Notes: generated by a model not told the origin, from the sequence alone. Numbered from the stretch's first letter, positions 47,401 through 56,874 are shown. The stretch: DNA of 64,000 bases from Collimonas arenae (GCF_000786695.1 NZ_CP009962.1:3100001-3164000); one strand, 5' to 3'. Program-made: numbers and translations.

Positions 47401-50400
47401 CAGCGAAGTCACATTGCTGTTGGTCGTGCTCAGACCAGTCGACAACGATCCAATTTGCGTAGTGACCGAACCCACAGACGACGACAGCGATGTCAAATTA
47501 CTGTTGGTCGTGCTCAAACCAGTCGACAAGGAGCCGATGTTGCTGGCGTTGGTGCTGATACCAGTTGACGTCGAAGTCGACAGCGACGTCACGTTGCTGT
47601 TGGTCGTGCTCAAACCTGTCGACAGCGAACCGATGTTGCTGGCGTTGGTGCTGATACCAGTCGAGGTCGACGTTGACAAAGATGATAACTGGCTGAAATT
47701 GACCGCATCTGTTGGGTTCACGCCAGCCGCAACGTTAGTCAACGTCACCGGTGTAGTTGCGCCGACTCCGCCCAATGTAACGCTGGTGTGACCAGGATTA
47801 TCGTACTGAACTGAATTTGCAACACCAGTAGACAAGGACGCAAACCCCGTCGATGTCGACGTCGACAGTGAAGTCAAATTGCTATTCGTTGTGTTCAGGC
47901 CAGTGGACAGCGAACCGATGTTGCTGGCGTTGGTGCTGATCCCGGTCGAGGTTGAAGTCGACAACGACGTTACGTTGCTGTTGGTCGTGCTCAGGCCGGT
48001 CAACAACGAACCGATGTTGCTGGCGTTGGTGCTGATCCCGGTCGAGGTTGAAGTCGACAACGACGTTACGTTGCTGTTGGTCGTGCTCAGGCCGGTCGAC
48101 AACGAACCGATGTTGCTGGCGTTGGTGCTGATCCCTGTCGACGTTGACGTCGACAGCGAGGTCACGTTGCTGTTTGTCGTGCTCAGGCCAGTCGACAACG
48201 AACCGATATTGCTGACGTTGGTGCTGATCCCTGTCGAGGTCGACGTGGACAACGACGTCACGTTGCTGTTGGTCGTGCTCAGACCAGTGGACAAGGAACC
48301 GATATTGCTGGCGTTGGTGCTGATACCGGTCGAGGTTGACGTGGACAACGACGTCACGTTGCTATTGGTCGTGCTCAGACCAGTCGACAGTGAACCGATG
48401 TTACTGGCGTTGGTGCTGATGCCAGTCGATGTCGAGGTCGACAGCGAGGTCACGTTGCTGTTGGTTGTGCTCAGCCCCGTCGACAGCGAACCAATGTTGC
48501 TGGCGTTGGTGCTGATGCCGGTTGAGGTCGACGTCGACAACGATGTTACGTTGCTATTGGTGGTGCTCAAGCCGGTCGACAGCGAACCGATGTTGCTGGC
48601 GTTGGTGCTGATGCCCGTCGAGGTCGAGGTCGACAGCGACGTTACGTTGCTGTTGGTGGTGCTCAACCCCGTTGACAAGGAACCGATATTGCTGGCGTTG
48701 GTGCTGATGCCTGTCGAGGTCGACGTGGACAACGACGTCACATTGCTATTGGTCGTGCTCAGGCCTGTGGACAAGGAACCAATGTTGCTGGCGTTGGTGC
48801 TGATGCCGGTTGAGGTCGAGGTCGACAACGATGTTACGTTGCTATTGGTGGTGCTCAAGCCGGTCGACAGCGAACCGATATTGCTGGCGTTGGTGCTGAT
48901 GCCCGTCGAGGTCGAGGTCGACAGCGACGTTACGTTGCTGTTGGTGGTGCTCAACCCCGTTGACAAGGAACCGATATTGCTGGCGTTGGTGCTGATGCCT
49001 GTCGAGGTCGACGTGGACAACGACGTCACATTGCTATTGGTCGTGCTCAGACCAGTGGACAAGGAACCGATATTGCTGGCGTTGGTGCTGATACCGGTCG
49101 AGGTTGACGTGGACAACGACGTCACGTTGCTATTGGTCGTGCTCAGACCAGTCGACAGTGAACCGATGTTACTGGCGTTGGTGCTGATGCCAGTCGATGT
49201 CGAGGTCGACAGCGAGGTCACGTTGCTGTTGGTTGTGCTCAGCCCCGTCGACAGCGAACCAATGTTGCTGGCGTTGGTGCTGATACCGGTCGAGGTCGAG
49301 GTCGACAGCGACGTTACGTTGCTGTTGGTTGTGCTCAACCCCGTTGACAAGGAACCGATATTGCTGGCGTTGGTGCTGATGCCGGTTGAGGTCGACGTCG
49401 AGAGCGACGTCACGTTGCTGTTCGTTGTACTCAGGCCAGTCGACAACGACGCGATGCCGGTTGAGGCAGACGTCGACAAGGAAGTCACGTTGCTATTCGT
49501 TGTGCTCAGACCAGTCGACAGCGAGGTAATGCCGGTCGACGCCGAGGTCGACAACGAAGTTACATTGCTGTTGGTCGTACTCAAGCCAGTCGAAGTTGAA
49601 GTCGACAGCGAGGACACGTTGCTATTGGTGGTGCTCAGACCAGCCGACAACGAACCGATATTGCTGGCGGTCGTGCTGATCCCGGTCGACGTGGACGTCG
49701 ACAACGACGACACATTGCTGTTGGTGGTACTCAGGCCAGTCGACAGCGAACCGATATTGCTGGCGTTGGTGCTGATCCCTGTCGATGTTGACGTCGACAG
49801 CGAGGTTACGTTGCTGTTGGTGGTGCTCAGGCCAGTCGACAGCGAACCGATATTGCTGGCGTTAGTGCTGATGCCAGTCGATGTCGAGGTCGACAGCGAG
49901 GTCACGTTGCTGTTGGTTGTGCTCAGCCCCGTCGACAGCGAACCAATGTTGCTGGCGTTGGTGCTGATACCGGTCGAGGTCGAGGTCGACAGCGACGTCA
50001 CGTTGCTATTGGTCGTGCTCAAGCCAGTCGACAACGACGCGATGCCGGTTGAGGCAGACGTCGACAAGGAAGTCACGTTGCTATTCGTTGTGCTCAGACC
50101 AGTCGACAGTGAGGTAATGCCGGTCGAGGCCGAGGTCGACAACGAAGTTACATTGCTGTTGGTCGTACTCAAGCCAGTCGAAGTTGAAGTCGACAACGAA
50201 GTTAGTTGGCCAAAATTTACTCCATCAGTTGCTACCGTACCGGCGGCGACATTTGTAAGTTTATTCCCGGCTAGGCTGGCACCGCTAGAAAACGTCGCAA
50301 GACCACTGCTAGAAAATGTCCCGGTCACAGCTGTGTTGCCTTTTAAATTTATACCTGATGGACCGTATAGCGTAATAGCTCCGGCGGCGTTATTCGCGTT

Positions 50401-50853
50401 GGAACCAACCCATACATATGCTAGACTGCCAGCGGTACCGGCACTAGCATTAGGGGACTCAGCAAGTATCAAGCCGGTATTAGTGGAGGCGGTACCACAG
50501 TTCCCTTCCGCCCCGGTGGAGACGGTAAATGCCCATTGCGCAGCGCTAGCGGTGGCTCCACCAAGCATAGAATATGCATTGGTGTTGGCGGCCGCACCAG
50601 GCTCTTGGCTGGTTCCCAAGCAATTACTCAGTGTACCGGCCCACGCTACGCCCCCACTTCCCAAAAAGAAGATAGATGCAATACCCCCAACAATCGGCCT
50701 CACAAGAAAGCCATGCCTCCGCGCCTCGAATAACTTGGCATCTCTTTGTCTAGAAATATCAGCCGCGCCCTTACTTTTACTCTTTGCAAGTTCACCAACA
50801 ACACAATAATCACCTGTGATTTTGCTCCATATAACCCGATAAATCTTGTTCAT
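44443..50853 (-). CDS. Giant YadA-type trimeric autotransporter adhesin (2136 aa)
   Basis: Starts with an extended signal peptide region (ESPR: MNKIYRVIWSKITGDYCVVG) and a long signal, a short passenger start with Cys residues (LSNCLG, GNCGT), then a huge Ser/Thr-rich stalk of about forty 32-residue repeats (GISTNASNIGSLSTGLSTTN), interrupted by two near-identical neck-like inserts (VTLTNVAAGVNPTDAVNFSQL). Unusually, the YadA head repeats (TAVGFRALA, VAIGYNSLAAGNNSVAMGAG) lie near the C-terminus, directly before the last neck and the four-strand membrane anchor ending GVGFSW. ATG 50853 has AGGAG seven bases upstream. Predicted to bind host, fungal or abiotic surfaces; target unknown. Confidence 0.95.
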   Translation of the reverse strand: MNKIYRVIWSKITGDYCVVGELAKSKSKGAADISRQRDAKLFEARRHGFLVRPIVGGIASIFFLGSGGVAWAGTLSNCLGTSQEPGAAANTNAYSMLGGATASAAQWAFTVSTGAEGNCGTASTNTGLILAESPNASAGTAGSLAYVWVGSNANNAAGAITLYGPSGINLKGNTAVTGTFSSSGLATFSSGASLAGNKLTNVAAGTVATDGVNFGQLTSLSTSTSTGLSTTNSNVTSLSTSASTGITSLSTGLSTTNSNVTSLSTSASTGIASLSTGLSTTNSNVTSLSTSTSTGISTNASNIGSLSTGLSTTNSNVTSLSTSTSTGISTNASNIGSLSTGLSTTNSNVTSLSTSTSTGISTNASNIGSLSTGLSTTNSNVSSLSTSTSTGISTTASNIGSLSAGLSTTNSNVSSLSTSTSTGLSTTNSNVTSLSTSASTGITSLSTGLSTTNSNVTSLSTSASTGIASLSTGLSTTNSNVTSLSTSTSTGISTNASNIGSLSTGLSTTNSNVTSLSTSTSTGISTNASNIGSLSTGLSTTNSNVTSLSTSTSTGISTNASNIGSLSTGLSTTNSNVTSLSTSTSTGISTNASNIGSLSTGLSTTNSNVTSLSTSTSTGISTNASNIGSLSTGLSTTNSNVTSLSTSTSTGISTNASNIGSLSTGLSTTNSNVTSLSTSTSTGISTNASNIGSLSTGLSTTNSNVTSLSTSTSTGISTNASNIGSLSTGLSTTNSNVTSLSTSTSTGISTNASNIGSLSTGLSTTNSNVTSLSTSTSTGISTNASNIGSLSTGLSTTNSNVTSLSTSTSTGISTNASNIGSLSTGLSTTNSNVTSLSTSTSTGISTNASNIGSLSTGLSTTNSNVTSLSTSTSTGISTNVSNIGSLSTGLSTTNSNVTSLSTSTSTGISTNASNIGSLSTGLSTTNSNVTSLSTSTSTGISTNASNIGSLLTGLSTTNSNVTSLSTSTSTGISTNASNIGSLSTGLNTTNSNLTSLSTSTSTGFASLSTGVANSVQYDNPGHTSVTLGGVGATTPVTLTNVAAGVNPTDAVNFSQLSSLSTSTSTGISTNASNIGSLSTGLSTTNSNVTSLSTSTSTGISTNASNIGSLSTGLSTTNSNLTSLSSSVGSVTTQIGSLSTGLSTTNSNVTSLSTSTSTGISTNASNIGSLSTGLSTTNSNVTSLSTSTSTGISTNASNIDSLSTGLSTTNSNVTSLSTSTSTGISTNASNIGSLSTGLSTTNSNVTSLSTSTSTGISTNASNIGSLSTSLSTTNSNVTSLSTSASTGISTNASNIGSLSTGLSTTNSNVTSLSTSTSTGISTNASNIGSLSTGLSTTNSNVTSLSTSASTGISTNASNIGSLSTGLSTTNSNVTSLSTSTSTGISTNASNIGSLSTGLSTTNSNVTSLSTSTSTGISTNASNIGSLSTGLSTTNSNVTSLSTSTSTGISTNASNIGSLSTGLSTTNSNVTSLSTSASTGISTNASNIGSLSTGLSTTNSNVTSLSTSTSTGISTNASNIGSLSTGLSTTNSNVTSLSTSTSTGISTNASNIGSLSTGLSTTNSNVTSLSTSTSTGISTNASNIGSLSTGLSTTNSNVTSLSTSTSTGISTNASNIGSLSTGLSTTNSNITSLSTSTSTGISTNASNIGSLSTGLNTTNSNLTSLSTSTSTGFASLSTGVANSVQYDNPGHTSVTLGGVGATTPVTLTNVAAGVKPTDAVNFSQLSSLSTSTSSGLSTATSGIASLSTGLSTTNSNVTSLSTSTSTGIASLSTGLSSTNSNVSSLSTATSTGLSTISSNVTSLSTSTSTGLSTAASGISSLSTGLSSTNSNVTSLSTGLSSLSTGLNQIGSLSTGLVAVAAGNAALKPLADASNAAAANGAMLGGTIMGGSNGDGTVQTLGTNGAVVKTVTPSTCTTVNGIDATGTGLCAQATKDGATALGSNAQATATNTTAVGFRALASSAGAVALGYNAQATGDPTVAIGYNSLAAGNNSVAMGAGAQATGTNSVALGAGSIADQDNTVSVGAPGSERRITNVAAGVNPTDAVNVSQLTNVQNQVGNVQRIAYSGVAMAGALAGIPQVDYGKTFALGAGMGSYAGYTALAIGASARVNQNTVIKLGVSTTSASHTLINAGVGFSW
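45870..50205. repeat. 96-bp coding tandem repeats with higher-order duplications
   Basis: The word ATGTTGCTGGCGTTGGTGCT recurs at 96-base steps (for example 45917 and about 46013), about forty times. Larger blocks are also duplicated: a segment at 48301 recurs exactly 768 bases later (8 units, 49069), a segment at 49453 recurs at 50041, and a non-repeat insert at about 45690–45900 recurs at 47700–47895. Frame-neutral unit length lets the stalk expand or shrink. Confidence 0.92.
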
Positions 50854-51015
50854 TTTTACACTCCTGCGATACGCGCAATAAGATTGAAAATTAGACTCCG
50901 CCAGCCCCGAAAAATGGTGTTTTTGCTGGTGGCGACTCGATCCAATTTCCCTAAGAAATTGAACGTGCGACACGACGCTTACGGAGCTCCAAGGAGTTAT
51001 TCCCAGGCGAATCAC

Positions 51016-51341
51016 CCGTCGACGACGCTATGAATGGTTGGGAGTGTAGAGGGGATTTTTAGAAAAAAAAGAGGGCCAAACAATCATTAACTAAATGGCC
51101 GGCAAGCCGCCGGCATTCGTTGCTTTCCTGTTTGCAACCGCCGGAATTTCGCCGGCGTTCAACCGGTATCTGTTGCTTTCACTTCACATATCCTTGCTAT
51201 AGTGATATGCGGCATCACACTGCTCCTACTGGAGACTCCGGAGTCAAAATAGTCCGGTGATCGATGCATACGTATAAAGGCTTTTTGTGGCAGATACGCA
51301 GGATAGATTCGTAAAAAAATAACTTTTTCAATAAAACAAAA
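51016..51341. other. Intergenic stretch with GC-rich hairpins
   Basis: About 490 bases from the adhesin start to the baseplate relic; this part holds CGCCGG-AATTTCG-CCGGCG and GCCGGC repeats near 51100–51155, and the first 160 bases should contain the adhesin promoter. No gene is seen. Confidence 0.5.
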
Positions 51342-52944
51342 TCAACGTGCGGCTTCCCTTTTTATTTCCTCATAGTGTTTTCGTAATCCCAATGTCATTT
51401 CTGCCCATGCTCGACAATTAGAGGCGTTATGAATTTCGACTTCCGCAACTTCAGCAAGCGAAATGCCGGCGGGTTCACGGTCAGACTCGGCGGCAGGTCC
51501 GGCAGACTCGCCTGACCAGGCGGCATTGTAGAGGCGCACGAAGCCAGCATTAATAACAAAACGCTCGTTATCAACTTCTGTAATGTAGATCGGTAGCTGC
51601 TTACTCTGCATAGGGGCGATCACGACGGAAAAGTCGCTCCCCGAATCTTGCAGCGCCTGGACACTCTTTTTCAGCAGCTCATAGATGACCTTGTATTTCA
51701 CCACCAACATGCCGGCGCGAATCGGTACCGCTTTCTCGCCATATTCATTCAGTAACACATCCAGAATCTGCTTTTTGACGGCCTGGGCATCATGGATACG
51801 GGCAATCTCCGCAGCGATCGTCAATCCGATGTCAAGAATGGCCGGAGTGACGAATACGATCCGATAAGAGTCGTCCGCGGACTTGATGGCGCGTACTATT
51901 TCTTGTTCGATGGCAGCGCACGTGGCGCCATCGGGTGGAACAAAGGAAACGAATAGCCGGTTGATATTGTCGAGACTTGGCCCACGTATCAATTCTTCAA
52001 TCGTCTCATTCCAGATTGACAGAAATTTCAACCCGGAGATGTTGCGACGAACCAGGAAATCAAATTCGCCTAAATACACCGCCGCCTAGTCATAGGCCGA
52101 CGGGTATTTGCACAGTTCGCGCAGCGTCACGATATCAATCGGCGCAGCGCCAGGGATCAACAACGAATCCATCGTTATCTTGATCTGACCGTCTTGCGGC
52201 GCAATGGCATAGTCCAGCACGAAACGGGCTGCCAGCATCCGGCCTGACATCGCCCGTGGCCTCATACACCGTCAGGGTCAGTACCTCGCCGACACTCGGC
52301 TGATAACCGACATAACCGGCGTAACCGAACACCACGAACAGGCGCCGGCATTCATCGCATTCCACATGAAATACCTTGTCGCCATTGGCAACATTCGTAA
52401 ATTCGACACTGTAGATATACGGTGTGCCGGACGCATCTGCAATCGAAATACCGCTGATAAACCGACCATCGCTAGGTTGCGACACCTCGATTTTATAGAA
52501 TGGTTGCGAAACGCTGACAGTATGCGCAATAGTACGTACCTGCTTTTGCAGCAACTCGGCATATCCCGCGCCATCGGCAGGCACCGTCACCGGTAAATCG
52601 GCGACATACATTCGCCCACTAGAATCGAGCAACCCACGGCCAGCGGCAATAGAAAACGGCGCCCCTGTAGGATTCTCAACCCGCACTCTCACTCGCGCGG
52701 GGATTGCCATCGGCATCAAGCCCTTCAACGAGGCATCAGCCAGTATCGTCGAATCCCTCACCTTGTCGAAGGGTTCCATGGCGCCGATCTCCAACTGCTG
52801 CGACATCATGGCCATCATTTGCGCGATCGCCGACTGTGCTTGCAGCAAACGCGGATCGCCCACCTGGTAAAGCGCCGCCAATTCGGGAAACTGCGATACC
52901 GAATTGACGATCACACGATCAAAATCCTCTTTTGAATAGGCCAT
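51342..52944 (-). pseudogene. Decayed baseplate J-like (contractile tail) gene
   Basis: The 5' part from ATG 52944 (MAYSKEDFDRVIVNSVSQF) carries a J/gp47-like core (LADASLKGLMPMAIPARVRV, then GRGLLDSSGRMYVADLPVTV). Near 52240 the frame shifts: an alternative frame continues as MLAARFVLDYAIAPQDGQIK to RELCKYPSAYD, hits a TAG at about 52086–52088, and then runs on in the same frame into the open part 51342–52079 (VYLGEFDFLVRRNISGLKFL … IHDAQAVKKQILDVLLNEYG). One frameshift and one nonsense codon therefore break an original protein of about 530 residues. It would have formed part of a phage-tail-like baseplate. Confidence 0.65.
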
Positions 52945-52945
52945 A

Positions 52946-53234
52946 TCAGCTGACGCGTTCCTGCCAGCCGGCCACATCAACAATCAATTCGCGGCGATCT
53001 GGCTCCGAATCTACATAGAAAACATTGACGGCGCCAGACGGCATAGCATCAAGCGCGAGTACATCGCCGCGCATTTTAACGATGAAGTCATCGCCGATGC
53101 CGGCCGCCATGGGGTTTTGTAGCAGCGACTGGGGATCAGCACCCGTAGTTCGAGCCGAGATAGCCATTGGGCGGCGTACCCAGCCAGTGGCTGACCATGG
53201 CTTGGATGTCTTGAGCGATAATGGAAGGTTTCAT
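52946..53234 (-). pseudogene. Small baseplate-associated gene with +1 frameshift
   Basis: ATG 53234 opens MKPSIIAQDIQAMVSHWLGT, then PPNGYLGSNYGC and a stop. One base less near 53145 would continue as GADPQSLLQNPMAAGIGDDF to a stop at 52946, giving 95 residues. The span is 289 bases, exactly one more than a whole frame, so a single-base insertion broke it. Its stop overlaps the start of the baseplate J-like relic. Family not identified. Confidence 0.6.
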
Positions 53235-53262
53235 GGCGACGATGATAGAACCATCGCCATGA
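53226..53262. repeat. 37-bp hairpin repeat, copy 1 (overlaps a start codon)
   Basis: Identical over 37 bases to 61723–61759. On the minus strand it folds as CATGGCGATG … CATCGTCGCCATG (10-bp stem with a 3-base bulge), and the final ATG is the start codon of the small baseplate-associated gene, so the hairpin covers the initiation site. There is no Shine-Dalgarno. Confidence 0.8.
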
Positions 53263-53417
53263 TCAAAAGGTGGGGATTTTCCTCTTATTTAGCTATTTGA
53301 GCAGCTAAGGCACATGGGTCGTTTTTTGCTGCAATAGGTTGGGACATTTCCACTTGAAAATCGATAGATAGTTTGAATAAAACACAACAATAATTGACAA
53401 TTAAATTGAAGCAATTT

Positions 53418-53426
53418 TGCTATAAT
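53418..53426 (+). promoter_or_regulatory. Extended -10 promoter of HilA-like regulator 2
   Basis: TGCTATAAT is a perfect extended -10 (TGnTATAAT), 51 bases before the ATG at 53478, in very AT-rich DNA. A TTGACA lies at 53394–53399, but its spacing of 21 is too long to be the matching -35. Confidence 0.6.
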
Positions 53427-53477
53427 TTAATCGTTAATTATTGCGCAGATCACGGAAAATGTTGTGGGTGACAGAAA

Positions 53478-54815
53478 ATGATTAATTCATCAAGCCCACT
53501 TGCCGATATAGATCCATCATTTGCCGGGTTCGATGTAGACCGGGATGGATTTATTTCCTACAAGAAATCACTTCTCTTTTTACCTCCCAAGGAACGCGGA
53601 GCCTTTCGCCTGTTGTTGAGTGCCTGGCCGAAAGTGGTTTCAAAGGAGGATTTTTCAAAAAATGTTTGGGCCGGGCGCATGTCAGATGATGGTTTGGTGC
53701 GATGTATTACACGACTGCGCCGAGCCCTCTCTTATACCGGTGTAGTGCAAATCGATTCCTTTTATGGTCAAGGTTATCGCCTGGTGATTTTGTCGGATAA
53801 GGTGCGGCGACTATTCCTTGTCCCCGCGACGACTCCCTCCCCCGAAAAACCTGATGTGGTAAAGCCTCCTGCCGCATTAGTCGAGGCTTGCATCCATGCC
53901 CGGCAACTACTGGAAAATCGCTCGCAGGATGCATTTTCCCAAGCGGAGTCAATACTCAAAAATGTCATTTCAAAAGCTCCAGACTATATGCTTCCCAAGC
54001 TGTTGCTCGCACAATACGTAGCAGAGAGGGCATTTTTTGATGGGAATATACGGCGCTCGCAAATTGACGATGCCCTTAGCCAATTAAAATTAGTTCAAGA
54101 TGCCGAACCCTATTTGCAAGGTCTGCAATCACAGAGAGGCTACCTCTATGATTGCAAATGGCATTTCGATGAAGCCAGGGTCGCGCACAAGCAAGCGCTA
54201 CAAATGTCTCCGGACGATGATGTCGCCTATTATCGTTATGGCTTTCATCTAGTAAATACAAATGCGTCATCCGAAGCCATCCGTGTTATACAGTCTGCCG
54301 CTCAACTCAATCCTTTCTCGCCGAATATAGCTGTCGGACTAGTACGTGCCTACGCCTGTGCGAATATGGATCAAGCCGAAGTGCTTGCTCAGGCACGAAG
54401 CGCATATTCGTCTCATCCAAATAGTCCTACAGCTTATATAAATCTGCTCTATACGCTAGCTTGGATCGATCCACAGCCGGAATTGGCGCATGCCGCTCGT
54501 CATTTTGTGAAAAAAAATCGCTATGCGTACGCCCTCTCGTCGAGGGGCGTGGCATACATACTTGCGCGTTGCGGTGATCATGTAGGCGCTCTGGAAGTCA
54601 TTGAAAAGTATGACAGCATTCATGGGATACATCTGGCGGCTTTAGTTGCAATGGGGATGATTGACGAAGCGATGATAAAAGTGAAAGCGGCAGCTGAAAC
54701 CGGATTTGGCGTCTTACCGTTTTCACTGAGCGTTCCGGAATGTGCAGAGTTGAAACAGCATCCAGATTATCCTGAGGTGTACGCCAAAGTCTTTTCCCAT
54801 ATGCCTCCTGAATAA
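53478..54815 (+). CDS. HilA-like regulator 2: winged helix + TPR (445 aa)
   Basis: Paralogue of the regulator at 40.5 kb, closest in the winged helix (LPPKERGAFRLLLSAWPKVV, DDGLVRCITRLRRALS) and aligned through the TPR-like part (SPDDDVAYYRYGFHLVNTNA). No receiver, no membrane helix. It is transcribed away from the baseplate relic and points toward the 3' end of the OppA gene. Likely a soluble activator; given its position, the adhesin and/or the lost tail module are candidate targets. Confidence 0.87.
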   Translation: MINSSSPLADIDPSFAGFDVDRDGFISYKKSLLFLPPKERGAFRLLLSAWPKVVSKEDFSKNVWAGRMSDDGLVRCITRLRRALSYTGVVQIDSFYGQGYRLVILSDKVRRLFLVPATTPSPEKPDVVKPPAALVEACIHARQLLENRSQDAFSQAESILKNVISKAPDYMLPKLLLAQYVAERAFFDGNIRRSQIDDALSQLKLVQDAEPYLQGLQSQRGYLYDCKWHFDEARVAHKQALQMSPDDDVAYYRYGFHLVNTNASSEAIRVIQSAAQLNPFSPNIAVGLVRAYACANMDQAEVLAQARSAYSSHPNSPTAYINLLYTLAWIDPQPELAHAARHFVKKNRYAYALSSRGVAYILARCGDHVGALEVIEKYDSIHGIHLAALVAMGMIDEAMIKVKAAAETGFGVLPFSLSVPECAELKQHPDYPEVYAKVFSHMPPE

Positions 54816-54906
54816 GAACAGCGCAACTAAAAAAGATTAATTTGTGTTGATTCGCATCGAAAACCGCGCCAACATTGGATCAGGTACGCATCTGCGGCAA
54901 CACCAG

Positions 54907-56715
54907 TTAATGTTTGTCGACATCGATGTATGGCCATTCGGAATGCAGAATCGGGTGTTTCTTGAAACCCTTGACCCATGGCCGTGCTAGCCAGCTACGT
55001 ATCCGGGTGGTTCTCAGCACCAAAGCCGAATCTGCTTCGATCTGGCGATTCATCTGCAGATAGATCGTATTTCGCTCAGGGCCTAGCGGCAGAGTAACGG
55101 CTTTGTCGTACAGCGCATTGTAGACCGGCGAATCATAGCAGCCGAGATTGTTCTGGCCAATGTTGGCACCATAGAGCAATTGCATGAAATTCTGCCCTTC
55201 CGGATAGGTCGCCGTCCAGCCGACGTTCCACAACATCAGCTTGCACTGGACGGCGGCTTTCACATTGTCGGCAAAATTATTTACGACGAACTCAGAGCGG
55301 ATACCAATCTGGTCCAGGCCAAGCTTCCATAGCTCGGAAATTTCTTGAGAAGATGTTACTTGTTCGCGGGCTAATTTTAGCAGCAGAGGTTTGCCATCAG
55401 GCATGCTGCGATAGCCATCGGCACCGTGTTTGTAGCCGAAATAATCCAGCAGCTTGTTTGCTAGCACGGGATCGTAGGCGACGCTGCTGCGATAATTTGG
55501 ATTGTAGCCAACCACACCTGGCGGAATAAACATTTCCAGCTTAGTGGCCTGACCATTATTCAGTAAATCAACTTCCCGCTTGTTGTCATACGCCATAACG
55601 ATCGCGCGCCGTAGAGCAATCTTGTCGAGGCTATTGCCGCCTATGATCGGATCCCTGTAGTTCATGATCGTAAAGGAGGTGCTAGCGTCCACTATGCGTT
55701 GTAGCTGGATTCGTTGCCCGACGTATTCGGGCTTCAGTTTGTCTCCATCCAATACGGATGGCGCGGCCAGTTGCGGCATTTTATCGAAGTCGATCTGCTT
55801 ACCCTGGAATGCCAGCCAGCGAGACTGTTCTTCTTCAATAATGTTGATTTCGACTCTTCCGACCTGTGGCATTCTCTTGCCTTGCATGTCTTTGATGATT
55901 TGTTTGTCGATGGCGTCGGTGGAAGTTTTGAAATCCCAGGTAAAGCCGCGATACTCGGGATTGGCGACTAAGATGATTTTGCTGCGTGGTACGTAGGTTT
56001 GCAGCATGTACGGGCCAGTTCCTACCGGATGCTGTCCGCTTTGCGCGCCGTAAGTCGTGATGACTTCCTGCGCCACCGCGCCAAAGGCGACATAGGCCAT
56101 GATGTTGAGGAAGTTGTAGTCCTTAGAGTTCAAGGTAATACGCAAGGTATAACGATCTGGTGCCTGCAAACCGGCAACCGGGGCGTCGTAGCTGAAATGG
56201 CCGGATTTCTGGGCCTGCGCAGCCAAATCATCAAGGCCGACAATTTTCCCGGCGAGGAAACTTGCATGTACCGAGCGGCTTTGCGGATCGAGCACGCGCT
56301 TGAATGTGTATATATAGTCTTCGGCGGTGAGCTCTCTGCGCACACCCTTGAATGCCCGGTCGGGAGAGAAATAAATACCCTTTTTGATATGGAACGTATA
56401 GGTTTTGCCGTCTTCACTGATTTCCGGCATGACTTCCGCGGTTTCGGGCACCAGTTTGGCTGGCCGCGCCAAATAGTCATAAGTAAGCAAGGTTTCGTAG
56501 ATGACCTCGCTGACGCTACCTGAATAGAAATTGGCGGTCCTGATCATGTCGAATCCATCGTCCGCGGCTTCAAAGCTCATCTTGATTACTTTCGACGGGT
56601 CAGCTGGATTGGTACCAGTGGCAACTCCGACGCTGCCCGCAAACGCCGCAACAAGCAACATTCTCCCGACCATTCCTCTTTTTAAACCAAGCAGACTTGA
56701 AAATTTACGACGCAT
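54907..56715 (-). CDS. Oligopeptide ABC transporter substrate-binding protein (SBP_bac_5, 602 aa)
   Basis: Periplasmic peptide receptor of the OppA/DppA/MppA class: signal peptide (GRMLLVAAFAGSVGVATG), ETLLTYDYLARPAKLVPETAE, ISEDGKTYTFHIKKGIYFSPD, TAEDYIYTFKRVLDP, GTGPYML, and the C-terminal LWNVGWTATYPEGQNFMQLLYG. No permease genes adjacent. It is last in a series of minus-strand genes including M23 peptidase, OXA, porin and AmpC, so it may bind cell-wall peptides or link peptide uptake to beta-lactam response; that is inference. Confidence 0.9.
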   Translation of the reverse strand: MRRKFSSLLGLKRGMVGRMLLVAAFAGSVGVATGTNPADPSKVIKMSFEAADDGFDMIRTANFYSGSVSEVIYETLLTYDYLARPAKLVPETAEVMPEISEDGKTYTFHIKKGIYFSPDRAFKGVRRELTAEDYIYTFKRVLDPQSRSVHASFLAGKIVGLDDLAAQAQKSGHFSYDAPVAGLQAPDRYTLRITLNSKDYNFLNIMAYVAFGAVAQEVITTYGAQSGQHPVGTGPYMLQTYVPRSKIILVANPEYRGFTWDFKTSTDAIDKQIIKDMQGKRMPQVGRVEINIIEEEQSRWLAFQGKQIDFDKMPQLAAPSVLDGDKLKPEYVGQRIQLQRIVDASTSFTIMNYRDPIIGGNSLDKIALRRAIVMAYDNKREVDLLNNGQATKLEMFIPPGVVGYNPNYRSSVAYDPVLANKLLDYFGYKHGADGYRSMPDGKPLLLKLAREQVTSSQEISELWKLGLDQIGIRSEFVVNNFADNVKAAVQCKLMLWNVGWTATYPEGQNFMQLLYGANIGQNNLGCYDSPVYNALYDKAVTLPLGPERNTIYLQMNRQIEADSALVLRTTRIRSWLARPWVKGFKKHPILHSEWPYIDVDKH

Positions 56716-56874
56716 TTTCTTTGCCTTTTGACTAGACTCCCTATTGATGCAGATCCGTCATTTGCTTGACGACTTCAATCTTGAATGCGTCTGCGCGCTG
56801 TTTCGCGCCTTAATTATAGGCTGAGGAGCGCCTATGATACTGGTGGCCATTCAGGACACTAAAATCTCAAAAGC

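Noticed and set aside
45878..50809. Two very long plus-strand open frames (637 and 976 codons) rich in LLLVVLRPVD repeats
   Set aside because: They lie exactly opposite the adhesin repeats; the 96-base periodicity with no stop in the antisense frame makes them open by chance. They have no ribosome sites, and the sense-strand protein has a complete YadA architecture.
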